A stretch of 64,000 nucleotides of DNA, taken from assembly GCF_000224415.1 (NCBI RefSeq), contig NZ_AFXQ01000004.1, forward strand, positions 124,001 through 188,000. The letters are read 5' to 3'. The translations under genes were made by a program, and so were the position numbers. Below, one piece after another: positions 35,963-45,600 of the stretch. This stretch comes from Citricoccus sp. CH26A (GTDB lineage: Bacteria; Actinomycetota; Actinomycetes; Actinomycetales; Micrococcaceae). Numbering within the stretch: the stretch's first letter is position 1; every line of letters begins with the position of its first letter. Below the pieces are notes generated by a model that was not told where the DNA came from, made no database searches, and saw nothing but the letters and a program-made list of their open reading frames with translations.

Positions 35963-36661
35963 TCAACCGGCGTCGCGGCCGTCCGCCGGGGGCGCGTTCT
36001 TCACCGTGGCGGCGTACACGTCCACGTACTCCTGTCCCGACAGGCGCCGGATGGCCTCCATGATCTGGTCGGTGACCTGACGCTCCACGAAGCGGTCGCC
36101 GGCGCGGTCGTAGTACTCCGAGAAGTCGAGCGGGGGGCCGAAGATCATGCCCACGCGGCGGATGTTCGGAATGGTCCTGCCGATCGGCTGGACCTTGTCC
36201 GTGCCGATCATCGCGATGGGCACGACGGGGACCCGCGCGTTCAGGGCCAGCTTCGCCACACCGAGCTTGCCCCGGTACAATCGGCCGTCCGGGCTGCGGG
36301 TGCCCTCCGGGTAGATCCCGAGCAGCTTCCCGTCCTGCAGCACCTCGAGCCCGGAGCGCAGGGAGTCCAGTGAGGCCTGGCCGCCGGCACGGTCCATCGG
36401 CAGCTGATGGGTGGCCTCGAAGAACTTCCGGGTCAGCCACCCCCTGACGCCCTTGCCCGTGAAGTACTCCATCTTCGCCAGGAAGTGGACCTGGCGGCCG
36501 AGTTGGGACGGCATGAAGATCGAGTCGGAGACCGAGAGGTGGTTGCTGGCCAGGATCGCCCCACCCTCCTCGGGGACATTGCCCAGGCCCTTCACCCAGG
36601 GCCGGAACACGAGGTTCGTCACGGGTGCCACCACGAAGGTCTTGGCGAACCAGTAGAACAC
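35963..36661 (-). CDS. 1-acyl-sn-glycerol-3-phosphate acyltransferase (PlsC family)
   Basis: This 232-residue enzyme has the acyltransferase motifs in order: NHLSVSD (NHxxxxD catalytic), FFEATHQLPMDR, YPEGTRSPDG (phosphate binding) and VPVVPIAMIG. A hydrophobic N-terminus (FAKTFVVAPVTNLVF) suggests membrane association. It should acylate lysophosphatidate in phospholipid synthesis, and resembles Rv2182c by position and length. The GTG start has GAGAGGAAG upstream. It diverges from an esterase gene, with 83 bp between. Confidence 0.9.
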   Translation of the reverse strand: MFYWFAKTFVVAPVTNLVFRPWVKGLGNVPEEGGAILASNHLSVSDSIFMPSQLGRQVHFLAKMEYFTGKGVRGWLTRKFFEATHQLPMDRAGGQASLDSLRSGLEVLQDGKLLGIYPEGTRSPDGRLYRGKLGVAKLALNARVPVVPIAMIGTDKVQPIGRTIPNIRRVGMIFGPPLDFSEYYDRAGDRFVERQVTDQIMEAIRRLSGQEYVDVYAATVKNAPPADGRDAG

Positions 36662-36732
36662 GATGGTCTTCCTCTCAGGTGGTGGCGTGGACCGTCCCCA
36701 GTCTAGGGAGCGATCGCGGGGGGCCGGGACGC

Positions 36733-36738
36733 TACGCT
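36733..36738 (+). promoter_or_regulatory. Leaderless -10 element of the esterase gene
   Basis: TACGCT ends 6 nt before the ATG at 36745. Confidence 0.55.
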
Positions 36739-36744
36739 GGGGAC

Positions 36745-37536
36745 ATGATCGCCCACCAGCGGGCGCTGTCCCTCCACGGCGCCGACGACGGCCCCCTGGC
36801 CGCGTCCGCCGGGTCGGGATCGACGGGGGTCGCCCTGTTCCACGGGTTCACCTCCGGCCCCGTGTCCGTGACCGGCTGGGCCCGCGCCCTGGCATTGGCG
36901 GGTGCCTCCGTGGAGGTCCCGCTGCTGCCCGGCCACGGGACCCGGTGGCAGGACCTCCAGGTCGTCACGGCCGACGCGTGGCGGGCCACCGCGCGGGACA
37001 CGGTCGACCGCCTGTTCGCCCGGAACGACCGCGTGGTCGTCGCCGGGCTGTCCATGGGCGGCGCGCTCGCCCTCGATGCTGCCGCCCACCGGCCCGTGTC
37101 CGGCGTCGTCGTGGTGAATCCCGGACTGCGTTTCGCCTCCCCGGCCGCCCCCCTGGCGAGGGTGCTCAAGTACGCCGTCCGCAGTGTGGCACCGATCGCC
37201 AACGACGCCGCGCGCCCCGGGGTGGACGAACAGGCCTACCCGCGCACCCCGGTGGCCGCCGTCCAGCAGGTCGGCGCCCTCCAGGCCGCCGCCCGGGCCG
37301 GACTGCCGGCGATCACGGCACCGGTCCTGGCGTTCCGGTCCACGACCGACCGCGTGGTGCCCCACTCCTCCATGACCGCCCTCGCTCGCGGCCTGGCCCC
37401 TGGGCTGCTGACCGTCAGGCCGCTGTACAACAGCTTCCACGTGGCCACCCTGGACTGGGACGCGGGGGTCATCGAGGACGAGTCGATCAGGTTCATCGCC
37501 CGGTTGGCACGTGGACGGGCCGACGTCCGTGGCTGA
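36745..37536 (+). CDS. Alpha/beta hydrolase (carboxylesterase or monoacylglycerol lipase type)
   Basis: This 263-residue hydrolase has LFHGFTSGP (oxyanion region), the nucleophile elbow GLSMGG, a late acid in FRSTTDRVVP and His in NSFHVATLDWD, a complete Ser-Asp-His set. The pattern resembles Est30/YvaK-type carboxylesterases and Rv2183c-region lipases. It probably acts on short or monoacyl esters. There is no signal peptide. The ATG at 36745 is probably leaderless. The stop overlaps the next gene's GTG by eight bases, so the two are coupled. Confidence 0.87.
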   Translation: MIAHQRALSLHGADDGPLAASAGSGSTGVALFHGFTSGPVSVTGWARALALAGASVEVPLLPGHGTRWQDLQVVTADAWRATARDTVDRLFARNDRVVVAGLSMGGALALDAAAHRPVSGVVVVNPGLRFASPAAPLARVLKYAVRSVAPIANDAARPGVDEQAYPRTPVAAVQQVGALQAAARAGLPAITAPVLAFRSTTDRVVPHSSMTALARGLAPGLLTVRPLYNSFHVATLDWDAGVIEDESIRFIARLARGRADVRG

Positions 37537-38025
37537 TCCCCTGGACCGCGACCACGAGGGCGGCGACCCCGAGCACCGGGACCCGGACGAGGTCGATCGC
37601 CGGTGGCAGGAGATCATCGCCGGGCTGGGCCCCCTGGACGCCGGCGCCCGGGATCCCTCGTGGCCGGAGCCCACCGCGGCGGGACCGGCAGGACCGGATC
37701 CGGACGCACCGGACCGCGAGGCCTCCCCGGCCCCGGCCGGGAGTGGGGCCCACGCGACTATCCGGTGGACGAGGACGACGGGGACTTCATCCCGCCCGAG
37801 CCCCCCGCGCTCGGCTCCGGCAACCCGCTCGTCGTGCTGAGCATGATCGGGGTGGCCGGTGCGCCGGCGGCCCTGCTGCTCGCGGCGATCCTCTGGCCCT
37901 CGCTGCCCGGACTCGTGCTCGCGGTGCTGATCGCCGCGTTCGTGGCGGGCGCCGTCGGACTATTCTTCGCCCTCCCCCGGGACGCGGACCGGGACGGCCC
38001 CGGCGATGACGGCGCGCAGGTCTGA
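37529..38025 (+). CDS. Hypothetical actinobacterial membrane protein, apparent frameshift
   Basis: The N-terminal part (GTG 37529) is acidic, with VDRRWQEIIAGLGPLD, and reads in one frame to about base 37740. The rest (GPRDYPVDEDDGDFIPPEPP, then two membrane segments LVVLSMIGVAGAPAALLLAA and LVLAVLIAAFVAGAVGLFFA) is in another frame. The acidic motif followed by PPEPPxLG and two helices is typical of one conserved actinobacterial family. One extra G in the G3 run at 37739-37741 would join them (AGEWGPRDYPV). Function is unknown. It is coupled to the esterase and converges on the ROK gene. Confidence 0.7.
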
Positions 38026-38038
38026 TCGGCGCGACCGG

Positions 38039-39115
38039 TCACCGGCCGGCGATGGCCGAGTCCCTCACGCACCAGCCGGCGCGCTCCAGCGCCACGCCCG
38101 CCGCACCGAGCCAGCCGGCACGGTTGCCCAGGCTCGCGACGCTGACGGACGGGATCGGACGCCGTCGCCCGCCGGGGACGTGGCGGGCCAGTTCCGCCCG
38201 GGCGGGCTCGAGCAGCAGGTCACCGGCGACCGCCACGCCGCCGCCGATGACGAACCGGGAGGGGTCCAGCACGGCGGCCAGCGTGGCCAGACCACGGCCC
38301 AGCCACCGGCCCGTCTCCTGCACGGCCCGCACGGCGCCCGGATCCCCGGACAGGGCGTCGTCGAGGACCGGCCGGGCGTGGGGGCGTCCGGCGCGGGCGG
38401 CCAGGGCCTCGGCGGAGACGAGCAGTTCCCAGCATCCGGTGTTCCCGCAGGGGCACGGCAGTCCCGAGAGGTCCACGGTCATGTGCCCGAACTCCCCGGC
38501 CATGCCGTGCGCGCCGACGTCCACCACCCCGTCCTGGACCAGCGCGCCCCCGATGCCGGTCCCGATGGCGACCATGACCATCCGGTCCGGCCCGCGGACC
38601 GGGTCCGGACCCGCCGGCGGGACCACCGGGTCCCCCAGCCGCGCCTCCGCCCAAGCCGCCGCGTCCGCGTCATTGACGACCGCGGGCCAGGGGACGGTAC
38701 CGAGGGACGGGCGGGCGGCCCCCTGCGCATCGGAGGGCAGTCCCCTCGCCTCCGAGAGGGCGGCGCCCAGGTCCTGGGGCAGGGGCCGCTGGCGCCACCC
38801 CATCAGGTGCGGGCTGAAGACGGCGGTACCGCTGCGCGGGTCGATCCAGGCGGCGGCGGAGACCCCCCACGGCACGGGCAGGCCCGGCCAGCGGGCGTCC
38901 AGGGCCTCGAACAGCTCGAGCGCCGTGCGGGCGCACAGGGCGCTCAGGCCGGCCCCGTCCGCCTCGAGATGGTGAGTGACCCGGATCTCCGTGAGCGCGG
39001 GCACCAGTCGGCCCCGGCCGTCCAGCAGCACCGCCCCGGCCTTGACCGCCCCGCCTCCGACATCGAGCCCGATGGCCGCGGCCACGGGTGCCCCCGGGTG
39101 TGCAGATCCGCCCAT
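38039..39115 (-). CDS. ROK-family sugar kinase (glucokinase-like)
   Basis: This 358-residue kinase has the ATP loop IGLDVGGGAVKAG, catalytic-region VVNDADAAAWAE, AIGTGIGGALVQDG, and the ROK zinc motif CPCGNTGCWE preceded by EFGHMTVD. This fits glucokinase or another hexokinase using ATP; the exact sugar is not certain. I chose the ATG at 39113-39115, just before homology starts. A GTG at 39125-39127 with GGAAGG three bases upstream is a possible alternative. It diverges from fadD15. Confidence 0.86.
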   Translation of the reverse strand: MGGSAHPGAPVAAAIGLDVGGGAVKAGAVLLDGRGRLVPALTEIRVTHHLEADGAGLSALCARTALELFEALDARWPGLPVPWGVSAAAWIDPRSGTAVFSPHLMGWRQRPLPQDLGAALSEARGLPSDAQGAARPSLGTVPWPAVVNDADAAAWAEARLGDPVVPPAGPDPVRGPDRMVMVAIGTGIGGALVQDGVVDVGAHGMAGEFGHMTVDLSGLPCPCGNTGCWELLVSAEALAARAGRPHARPVLDDALSGDPGAVRAVQETGRWLGRGLATLAAVLDPSRFVIGGGVAVAGDLLLEPARAELARHVPGGRRRPIPSVSVASLGNRAGWLGAAGVALERAGWCVRDSAIAGR

Positions 39116-39158
39116 CGCGCCGGCCACCGCCTTCCGGACCGTCGGTCCCGCCGTCCTG

Positions 39159-39188
39159 CTGACAACCGAAGTTACCCATGAGTAGAAT
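39159..39188 (+). promoter_or_regulatory. Promoter of fadD15
   Basis: -35 CTGACA (39159-39164) and -10 TAGAAT (39183-39188) are 18 bp apart, close to the sigma-A consensus. The same AT-rich patch holds a minus-strand TATTCT (39184-39189) that could serve the divergent ROK gene. The fadD15 leader would be about 130 nt. Confidence 0.5.
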
Positions 39189-39327
39189 ATTGCCTGTGGT
39201 GCAGGACACACCAGCCGGACCCCTCCGGTAGGGTCAGAGATCACGGGGACCCCCGCCCCGGAGGGCCTGCACCCGGGACCACCACTCTGCCACGCAGGCG
39301 GCTACCGTCGATCACCAGGAGCGAACG

Positions 39328-41151
39328 TTGAAGGAATACATCTCCCCTCCCGTCGTGGACGTCCCCCGGGACATGAACATCACGGACCTGGTGGAGCAGC
39401 AGGTCCTGGCCGATCCGCGGCGCCCCCTGTTCGCCCGGCAGACCGCCCCGGCGCAGTGGACCGACGTCAGCGCGGAGGAGTTCCGCGAGGATGTCCGCAC
39501 CCTCGCACGCGGCCTGGCCGCCGCCGGGCTGGAGCCGGGCGACCGGGTGGGGATCATGGCCCCCACCCGCTACGAGTGGACCCTGATGGACGTGGCCATC
39601 TGGTACGCCGGCGCCGTCACCGTCCCGATCTACGAGACGTCCTCCCCCAGCCAGGTCGCCTGGATCATCTCCGACGCCGACGTGCGGGCGGTCGTCTGTG
39701 ACACGTCGCGGCACCAGGGCGTGGTGGACACCGCCATCCGCCAGGAGCAGCTGGATCCGCTGGTCGCCAGCTGGCTGATCGAGGACGACGGTCTCGACGA
39801 ACTGCGCGCGCTGGCCGAGCGCGGACCGGACGAGCCGACCATGGAGTCCCGCCGTTCCGCCGCCACCCTGGCCGACCTGGCGACCATCATCTACACCTCG
39901 GGCACGACCGGCAAGCCGAAGGGCTGCGAACTGACCCACGGCAACTTCGCCGAGCTGAGCCTGCAGACCCTCGGCACGAACCTGGGTGAGGTCGTCAATC
40001 CGCAGGCCAGCACCGTGATGTTCATCCCGTTGGCCCACGTGTTCGCCCGTTTCATCTCCGTGCTGGCGCTCGCGGCGGGCACCAAGGTGGGCCACACCTC
40101 CGACCTCAAGCAACTGGTCCCCGACCTGCAGTCCTTCCGGCCCACCTTCCTGCTGGCCGTGCCCCGGGTCTTCGAGAAGGTCTACAACTCCGCGCAGCTC
40201 AAGGCGGAGACCGGGGGCAAGGGCAAGGTCTTCGCGGCCGGTGCCCAGACCGCCATCGACTACTCCACGGCGAGGAGTGCCGGCAGGGTACCCCTGGTGC
40301 TGCGCGTCAAGCACGCGCTGTTCGAGAAGCTGCTCTACGGCAAGATCCGCGAGGCCATGGGCGGGCGGGTCACCCACGCGGTGTCCGGCGGCGGCCCACT
40401 GGGTGCACGCCTGGGCCACTTCTTCCACGGCATCGGCGTCAACATCATGGAGGGCTACGGCCTGACCGAGACCACGGCACCGGTCACGGTCAACGTCCCG
40501 CACGGGGTGAGGATCGGCACCGTCGGCCCTCCGATCCCGGGCAACGGGGTGCGCATCGCCGAGGACGGCGAGATCCTGGCCAGGGGTGTCTGCGTGATGC
40601 GCGGCTATCACAACCGTCCGGACCTGACCGAGAAGGATCTGGTGGACGGCTGGCTGCACACCGGGGACATCGGGGACCTGGACGACGAGGGGTACCTCAC
40701 CATCACCGGGCGGAAGAAGGACATCATCGTCACGGCGTCCGGGAAGAACGTGGTGCCGGCACTGCTGGAGGACCAGATCCGGGCGGACGCGGTGGTCTCC
40801 CAGTGCGTCGTGGTGGGTGACCAGCGGCCGTTCGTCTCCGCCCTCGTCACCCTGGACGCGGACATCCTGCCGCGCTGGCTGGGCCAGCACGGTGTCCCGG
40901 CGGACACGCCGATGGACCAGCTCGCCACGCACCGGGTCGTCCTCGACCACGTCCAGTCGGTGATCGACAGGGCCAACGAGACGGTGTCCAAGGCGGAGTC
41001 GATTCGGGCGTTCCGGATCGTCCCCGTGGACTTCTCCATCGAGTCCGGCCAGATGACGCCGTCCCTGAAGATCAAGCGCAACGTGGTCCTGGAGGACTTC
41101 GAGCCCCTCGTCGAGGAGATCTACGGCGCGCCGAAACCGGTCTCGTCCTAG
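39328..41151 (+). CDS. fadD15: Long-chain fatty-acid--CoA ligase (FadD15-like)
   Basis: This 607-residue AMP-forming ligase activates long-chain fatty acids. Motifs are YTSGTTGKPKGCELTHG (P-loop-like), GYGLTETTAP, the hinge GDIGDLDDEGYLTITGRKKD, and the catalytic lysine region near PSLKIKRN. Its length and N-terminus (a WTDVSAEEF-type segment) fit FadD15. The start is TTG at 39328-39330, with AGGAG 7 nt upstream. Its stop TAG and that of mtr share the four bases CTAG (41148-41151), so the convergent genes overlap. Confidence 0.92.
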   Translation: MKEYISPPVVDVPRDMNITDLVEQQVLADPRRPLFARQTAPAQWTDVSAEEFREDVRTLARGLAAAGLEPGDRVGIMAPTRYEWTLMDVAIWYAGAVTVPIYETSSPSQVAWIISDADVRAVVCDTSRHQGVVDTAIRQEQLDPLVASWLIEDDGLDELRALAERGPDEPTMESRRSAATLADLATIIYTSGTTGKPKGCELTHGNFAELSLQTLGTNLGEVVNPQASTVMFIPLAHVFARFISVLALAAGTKVGHTSDLKQLVPDLQSFRPTFLLAVPRVFEKVYNSAQLKAETGGKGKVFAAGAQTAIDYSTARSAGRVPLVLRVKHALFEKLLYGKIREAMGGRVTHAVSGGGPLGARLGHFFHGIGVNIMEGYGLTETTAPVTVNVPHGVRIGTVGPPIPGNGVRIAEDGEILARGVCVMRGYHNRPDLTEKDLVDGWLHTGDIGDLDDEGYLTITGRKKDIIVTASGKNVVPALLEDQIRADAVVSQCVVVGDQRPFVSALVTLDADILPRWLGQHGVPADTPMDQLATHRVVLDHVQSVIDRANETVSKAESIRAFRIVPVDFSIESGQMTPSLKIKRNVVLEDFEPLVEEIYGAPKPVSS

Positions 41152-42569
41152 AGGCGGCCGCTGTCCGGGACGTCGAGCCCGAGCAGCGCGTTCTCCACGA
41201 CCTCCGTGAGTGCCGGGTGGATCCAGTACTGGCCGCGGGCCATCGCGTGGGCGTCCAGGCCCATGCTCATGGCCTGCACCAGGGGCTGGATCAGGTTCGG
41301 CGCGTCCCGCCCGATCAGGTGGGCCCCGAGGAGCAGGCCCGTCTGGCGGTCGGCGATGACCTTGCACAGGGAGGTGCCGTCCTCCATGGCCCAGCCGTAC
41401 GCCACGTCGCCGTAGTTCTGCTCCTTGACGGTGATCCTCTCCGCGCCGTACTGCTCGACGGCCTCCGCCTCGGTGAGACCGACCGCGGCCACCTGCGGCC
41501 GGGAGAACACCGCCGAGGGCACCGGACCCAGCGTGTTCGGCCGCAGGTCGTCCGGGTGCTCCAGGTTGTGGCTGACCACGCGCTGGTCGTGGTTCGCCAC
41601 GTGCTTGAGCTGGTGCGGACTGGAGACGTCACCCAGCGCCCACAGCCCGGGCACCGGCTCGCCGCCGGACAGCAGCCGCTGGTATTCGTCGACGGCGAGC
41701 CGCCCGTCGGCATGCAGGTCCAGCCCGGCGGCGGCCGGGTCGAGCCGGTCGCTGTTGGGGACCCGGCCGTAGGCGATGAGCACGGCGTCGGCGTCCACCT
41801 CCCAGGTGGTGTTGGTGGGCCCGTCGAGATGCACGGTCACCCACCCGTCGAGCCCCTCCTCGATCCGGGACAGGGTCCAGCCGGTCTCGACCCGCCACTG
41901 GGTCGAGGCCATCTCGGTGAACCGCTCGGAGATGGTCGCGTCGTGATGGCGCAGCAGTCGCGGTGAGCGGTTCACCTGGACCACGGAGGACCCCAGGCCG
42001 GAGAAGATCGAGGCGAACTCGGCGGCGATGTACCCCCCGCCCAGCACCACGATCCGCTGGGGCAGCCGGGGCAGGCGCATCACGGTGTCCGAGGTGTGGA
42101 CCTGGGGCAGGTCGCTGCCGGGGACGGAGGGGACGACTGCCCTCGAGCCCGCGGCGACCACGATGTCCTGGGCCTCCAGGACCCGCCCGCTGGCCGTGGT
42201 CAGCTGGCGGGTCCCGGTGAACCGCGTCTCCTCCGGGATGACCGTGGTGTTCTGCAACTCGACGTCCCGGTAGTGCAGGCCCCCCGCGGAGATGGCGTCG
42301 ATGCGCGAGAAGATCCGGTCCCGGATGCCGGGCCAGTCGGTCCCGCCGATCCCCAGGTCCACGCCGAGCCTGCTGGCCTCCTCCGGCACCACGGCCAGCG
42401 ACGCCGGGTAGGCGAACATCTTGGTGGGGATGCAGCCGACGTTGAGGCAGGTGCCCCCGAACGTGCCGGAGTCGATGAGGGCCACGCGCTTGTCGTCCCA
42501 GTACGGGGTGACCAGCGAGTTGCCGGAGCCGGAGCCGATGATGGCGAGGTCGTAGGTTTCGGTGCCCAT
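41148..42569 (-). CDS. mtr: Mycothione reductase
   Basis: This 473-residue flavoprotein disulfide reductase reduces mycothione with NADPH, keeping the actinobacterial thiol pool reduced. FAD motif IIGSGSGNSL, redox pair GGTCLNVGCIPTKMF, NADPH motif VLGGGYIAAEFA, WALGDVSSPHQL and the C-terminal HPALTEVVENALLGL are all present. GGTCLNVGCIPTKM with MFAYPA separates Mtr from dihydrolipoamide dehydrogenase. The ATG at 42567-42569 has TAGGCT seven bases upstream and is probably leaderless. It lies 35 bp after pyc. Confidence 0.92.
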   Translation of the reverse strand: MGTETYDLAIIGSGSGNSLVTPYWDDKRVALIDSGTFGGTCLNVGCIPTKMFAYPASLAVVPEEASRLGVDLGIGGTDWPGIRDRIFSRIDAISAGGLHYRDVELQNTTVIPEETRFTGTRQLTTASGRVLEAQDIVVAAGSRAVVPSVPGSDLPQVHTSDTVMRLPRLPQRIVVLGGGYIAAEFASIFSGLGSSVVQVNRSPRLLRHHDATISERFTEMASTQWRVETGWTLSRIEEGLDGWVTVHLDGPTNTTWEVDADAVLIAYGRVPNSDRLDPAAAGLDLHADGRLAVDEYQRLLSGGEPVPGLWALGDVSSPHQLKHVANHDQRVVSHNLEHPDDLRPNTLGPVPSAVFSRPQVAAVGLTEAEAVEQYGAERITVKEQNYGDVAYGWAMEDGTSLCKVIADRQTGLLLGAHLIGRDAPNLIQPLVQAMSMGLDAHAMARGQYWIHPALTEVVENALLGLDVPDSGRL

Positions 42570-42576
42570 GGCTCTC

Positions 42577-42582
42577 AGCCTA
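42577..42582 (-). promoter_or_regulatory. Leaderless -10 element of mtr
   Basis: Minus-strand TAGGCT ends 7 nt before the mtr ATG at 42569, in the 35-bp gap after pyc. It is the same hexamer as at dinB and the polyprenyl synthetase. Confidence 0.5.
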
Positions 42583-42604
42583 AGGCTCCACGGGCACCGT
42601 CCCG

Positions 42605-45600
42605 TCACTCGCCCAGTGTCAGCAGCAGGTCACCACCCTCGACCGCCGTGGTGCCGCCCAGCACCACGCGGGTGACGGTGCCGGAGGCATGGGCCGTGAT
42701 GGCGGCCTCCATCTTCATGGCCTCGATGGTGGCCACCGTGTCCCCGGCCTCCACGGTGTCACCCTCGTCCACGGTCACGGAGACGACCCCGGCGAAGGGC
42801 GCGGCCACGTGCCCCTTGTTGGCGGGGTCGGCCTTCTCGGCAGCCCGGGCGGTCGACTCGACGGAGCGGTCGCGCACCGTGATCTGCCGCGCCTGGCCGT
42901 TGAGGGTCACCATCACGGGCCGCATGCCCTTGGCATCGGGCTCGCCGATCGCCTGCAGCGTGGTCAGCAGGCGCACGCCCTTGCCCAGGGAGATGACGTG
43001 CTCACGTCCCCGCACCAGCCCGTACAACCAGTCCCGGGTGTGCAGGACGGAGGTGTCCCCGTAGGTCGCGCAGTTGGCCTCGTACTCCTGCGTCGGCCCC
43101 GGGAACAGGAGCCGGTTCAACGTCGCCTGGCGCGTGGCGCCGGGTTCGGCCAACGCCGAGCGGTCCTCCGCCGAGAGCTCGGTCTCAGCACGGCGACGGC
43201 CGCGGTTCTGCAGGGCCCGGGTCCGGAACGGCTCGGGCCAGCCACCGGGCGGGTCCCCCAGCTCGCCGGAGAGGAAGCCGATCACGGAGTCCGGCAGGTC
43301 GAAGTCCTGGGGGCTCTCCGCGAACTGGGCCGGATCCACGTCCATGCCGACCAGCTGCAAGGCCAGGTCCCCGACCACCTTGGAGCTCGGGGTGACCTTG
43401 ACGATGTTGCCGAGCATGTCGTTGGCGGCCTCGTACATCCGCTCGATCTGCTCGAAGCGGTCGCCCAGGCCCAGGGCGATGGCCTGCTGGCGGAGGTTGG
43501 ACAGCTGGCCGCCCGGGATCTCGTGCCGGTACACGCGCCCCGTCGGTGCCGACAGCCCGGACTCGAACGGGCGGTAGACCTCACGGATGGTCTCCCAGTA
43601 CGGTTCCAGTGCGGCAGCCTGGTCCAGTCCGAGGCCGGTGTCCCGCTCCGTGTGCTCCAGGGCCGCCACCAGGGCGGACATCGGCACCTGGCTGGTGGTC
43701 CCGGCCATGGACGCGACGGCCGTGTCCACCGCGTCCACTCCCGCCTCGGCGGCGGCGAGCAGGGTGCCCAGCTGACCACCGGCGGTGTCGTGGGTGTGCA
43801 GGTGGACGGGGAGGTCGAACTCGGCGCGCAGGGCACCGACCAGCTCCCGGGCAGCCTGCGGCCGCAGCAGTCCGGCCATGTCCTTGATGGCCAGGACGTG
43901 GGCCCCGGCGTCGACCATCTGCCGGGCCAGGCCCAGGTAGTAGTCCAGCGTGTAGAGCTCCTCCGCGGGGTCCAGCAGGTTGCCCGTGTAACACAGGGCC
44001 GCCTCGGCCACCGCAGTCCCGGTGGCCCGGACCGCGTCGATGGCGGGGGCGATCTGCCGGACGTCGTTCAGCGCGTCGAAGATCCGGAAGATGTCCACAC
44101 CGGTCTGGGCGGCCTCGGCCACGAAGGCATTGGTCACCTCTACGGGGTAGGGCGTGTAGCCGACCGTGTTGCGCCCGCGCAGCAGCATCTGCAGCGGGAT
44201 GTTCGGCAATTCCTGGCGCAACCGGGCGAGCCGGTCCCAGGGGTCCTCACCGAGGAAGCGCAGGGCGACGTCGTAGGTGGCCCCGCCCCAGGCCTCCACA
44301 GAGAGCAGCCCGGGCAGGGTGTGCGCGACGGCCGGAGCGGCAGCCAGCAGGTCACGCGTGCGCACCCGGGTGGCCAGCAGGGACTGGTGGGCATCACGGA
44401 AGGTCGTGTCCGTGACGGCCAGTTCCGTCCGGCCGCGCAATTCGGCCGCGAACCCCTCGGGGCCCTTCTCCAACAGCACCTGGCGCCAGCCCGCGGGCGG
44501 CTGGTGCGGCGAGGGGCCATCGAACGGGCTGCGATCCGGCTCCTGGGACTTGTCGCCCGGGAAGGCCGGCAGCTTGTCCCTGGGGTCGATCCCCTCCACC
44601 CGGGGCCCGTGGGGCTGGTTCACCGTGACGTCGGCGAGGTACTGCAGGGCCTTCGAACCACGGTCCTGGCTGCGGTTGACCTGGGCCAGCTCGGGGTGGG
44701 CGTCGATGAAGTCGGTGGCGACGTCGCCGGCCACGAACGTGGGGTCGTCCAGCACGTTCATCAGGAACGGGATGTTGGTGGCCACCCCGCGGACGCGGAA
44801 CTCGGCCAGGGCGCGCCGTGCGCGCCGCACCGCCGTCGGGTAGTCCCGTCCACGGCAGGTCAGCTTCACCAGCATGGAGTCGAAGTGCGGGCTGATCTCG
44901 GCGCCGGTGTAGATCGTGCCACCGTCCAGTCGCACGCCGGAGCCGCCGGCGGACCGGTAGGCGGTGATGGCGCCGGTGTCCGGCCGGAAACCGTTGGCCG
45001 GGTCCTCCGTGGTGATCCGGCACTGCAGGGCGGCGCCACGGATGCGCAGCTCGTCCTGGCGGATCCCGAGCTGCTCGAGCGTCTGGCCGGCGGCGATGCG
45101 CAGCTGGGAGGCGACCAGGTCGACGTCGGTGATCTCCTCGGTGACGGTGTGCTCGACCTGGATCCGGGGGTTCATCTCGATGAACACGTGCTGACCGGCA
45201 CGGTCCCCCGCGGTGTCGACGAGGAACTCGACGGTGCCGGCGTTGACGTACCCCATGGCCTTGGCGAACTTGACGGCATCGGCGTAGAGCGCCTGGCGGA
45301 TGGACTCGTCCAGCTGCGGGGCCGGGGCGATCTCGATGACCTTCTGGTGGCGGCGCTGCATGGAGCAGTCGCGCTCGAACAGGTGCACGGTCTCCCCCGT
45401 GCCGTCCGCCAGGACCTGGACCTCGATGTGCCGGGGCCGCAGCACGGCCTGCTCCAGGAACACCGTGGCGTCGCCGAAGGCGGTCTCGGCCTCGCGCATG
45501 GCCGCGTTCAGGGCGTCCGGCAGCTGGGCGGCGGTCTCGACCCGGCGCATGCCTCGGCCACCGCCGCCGGCCACGGCCTTGACGAAGATGGGGAAGCCGA

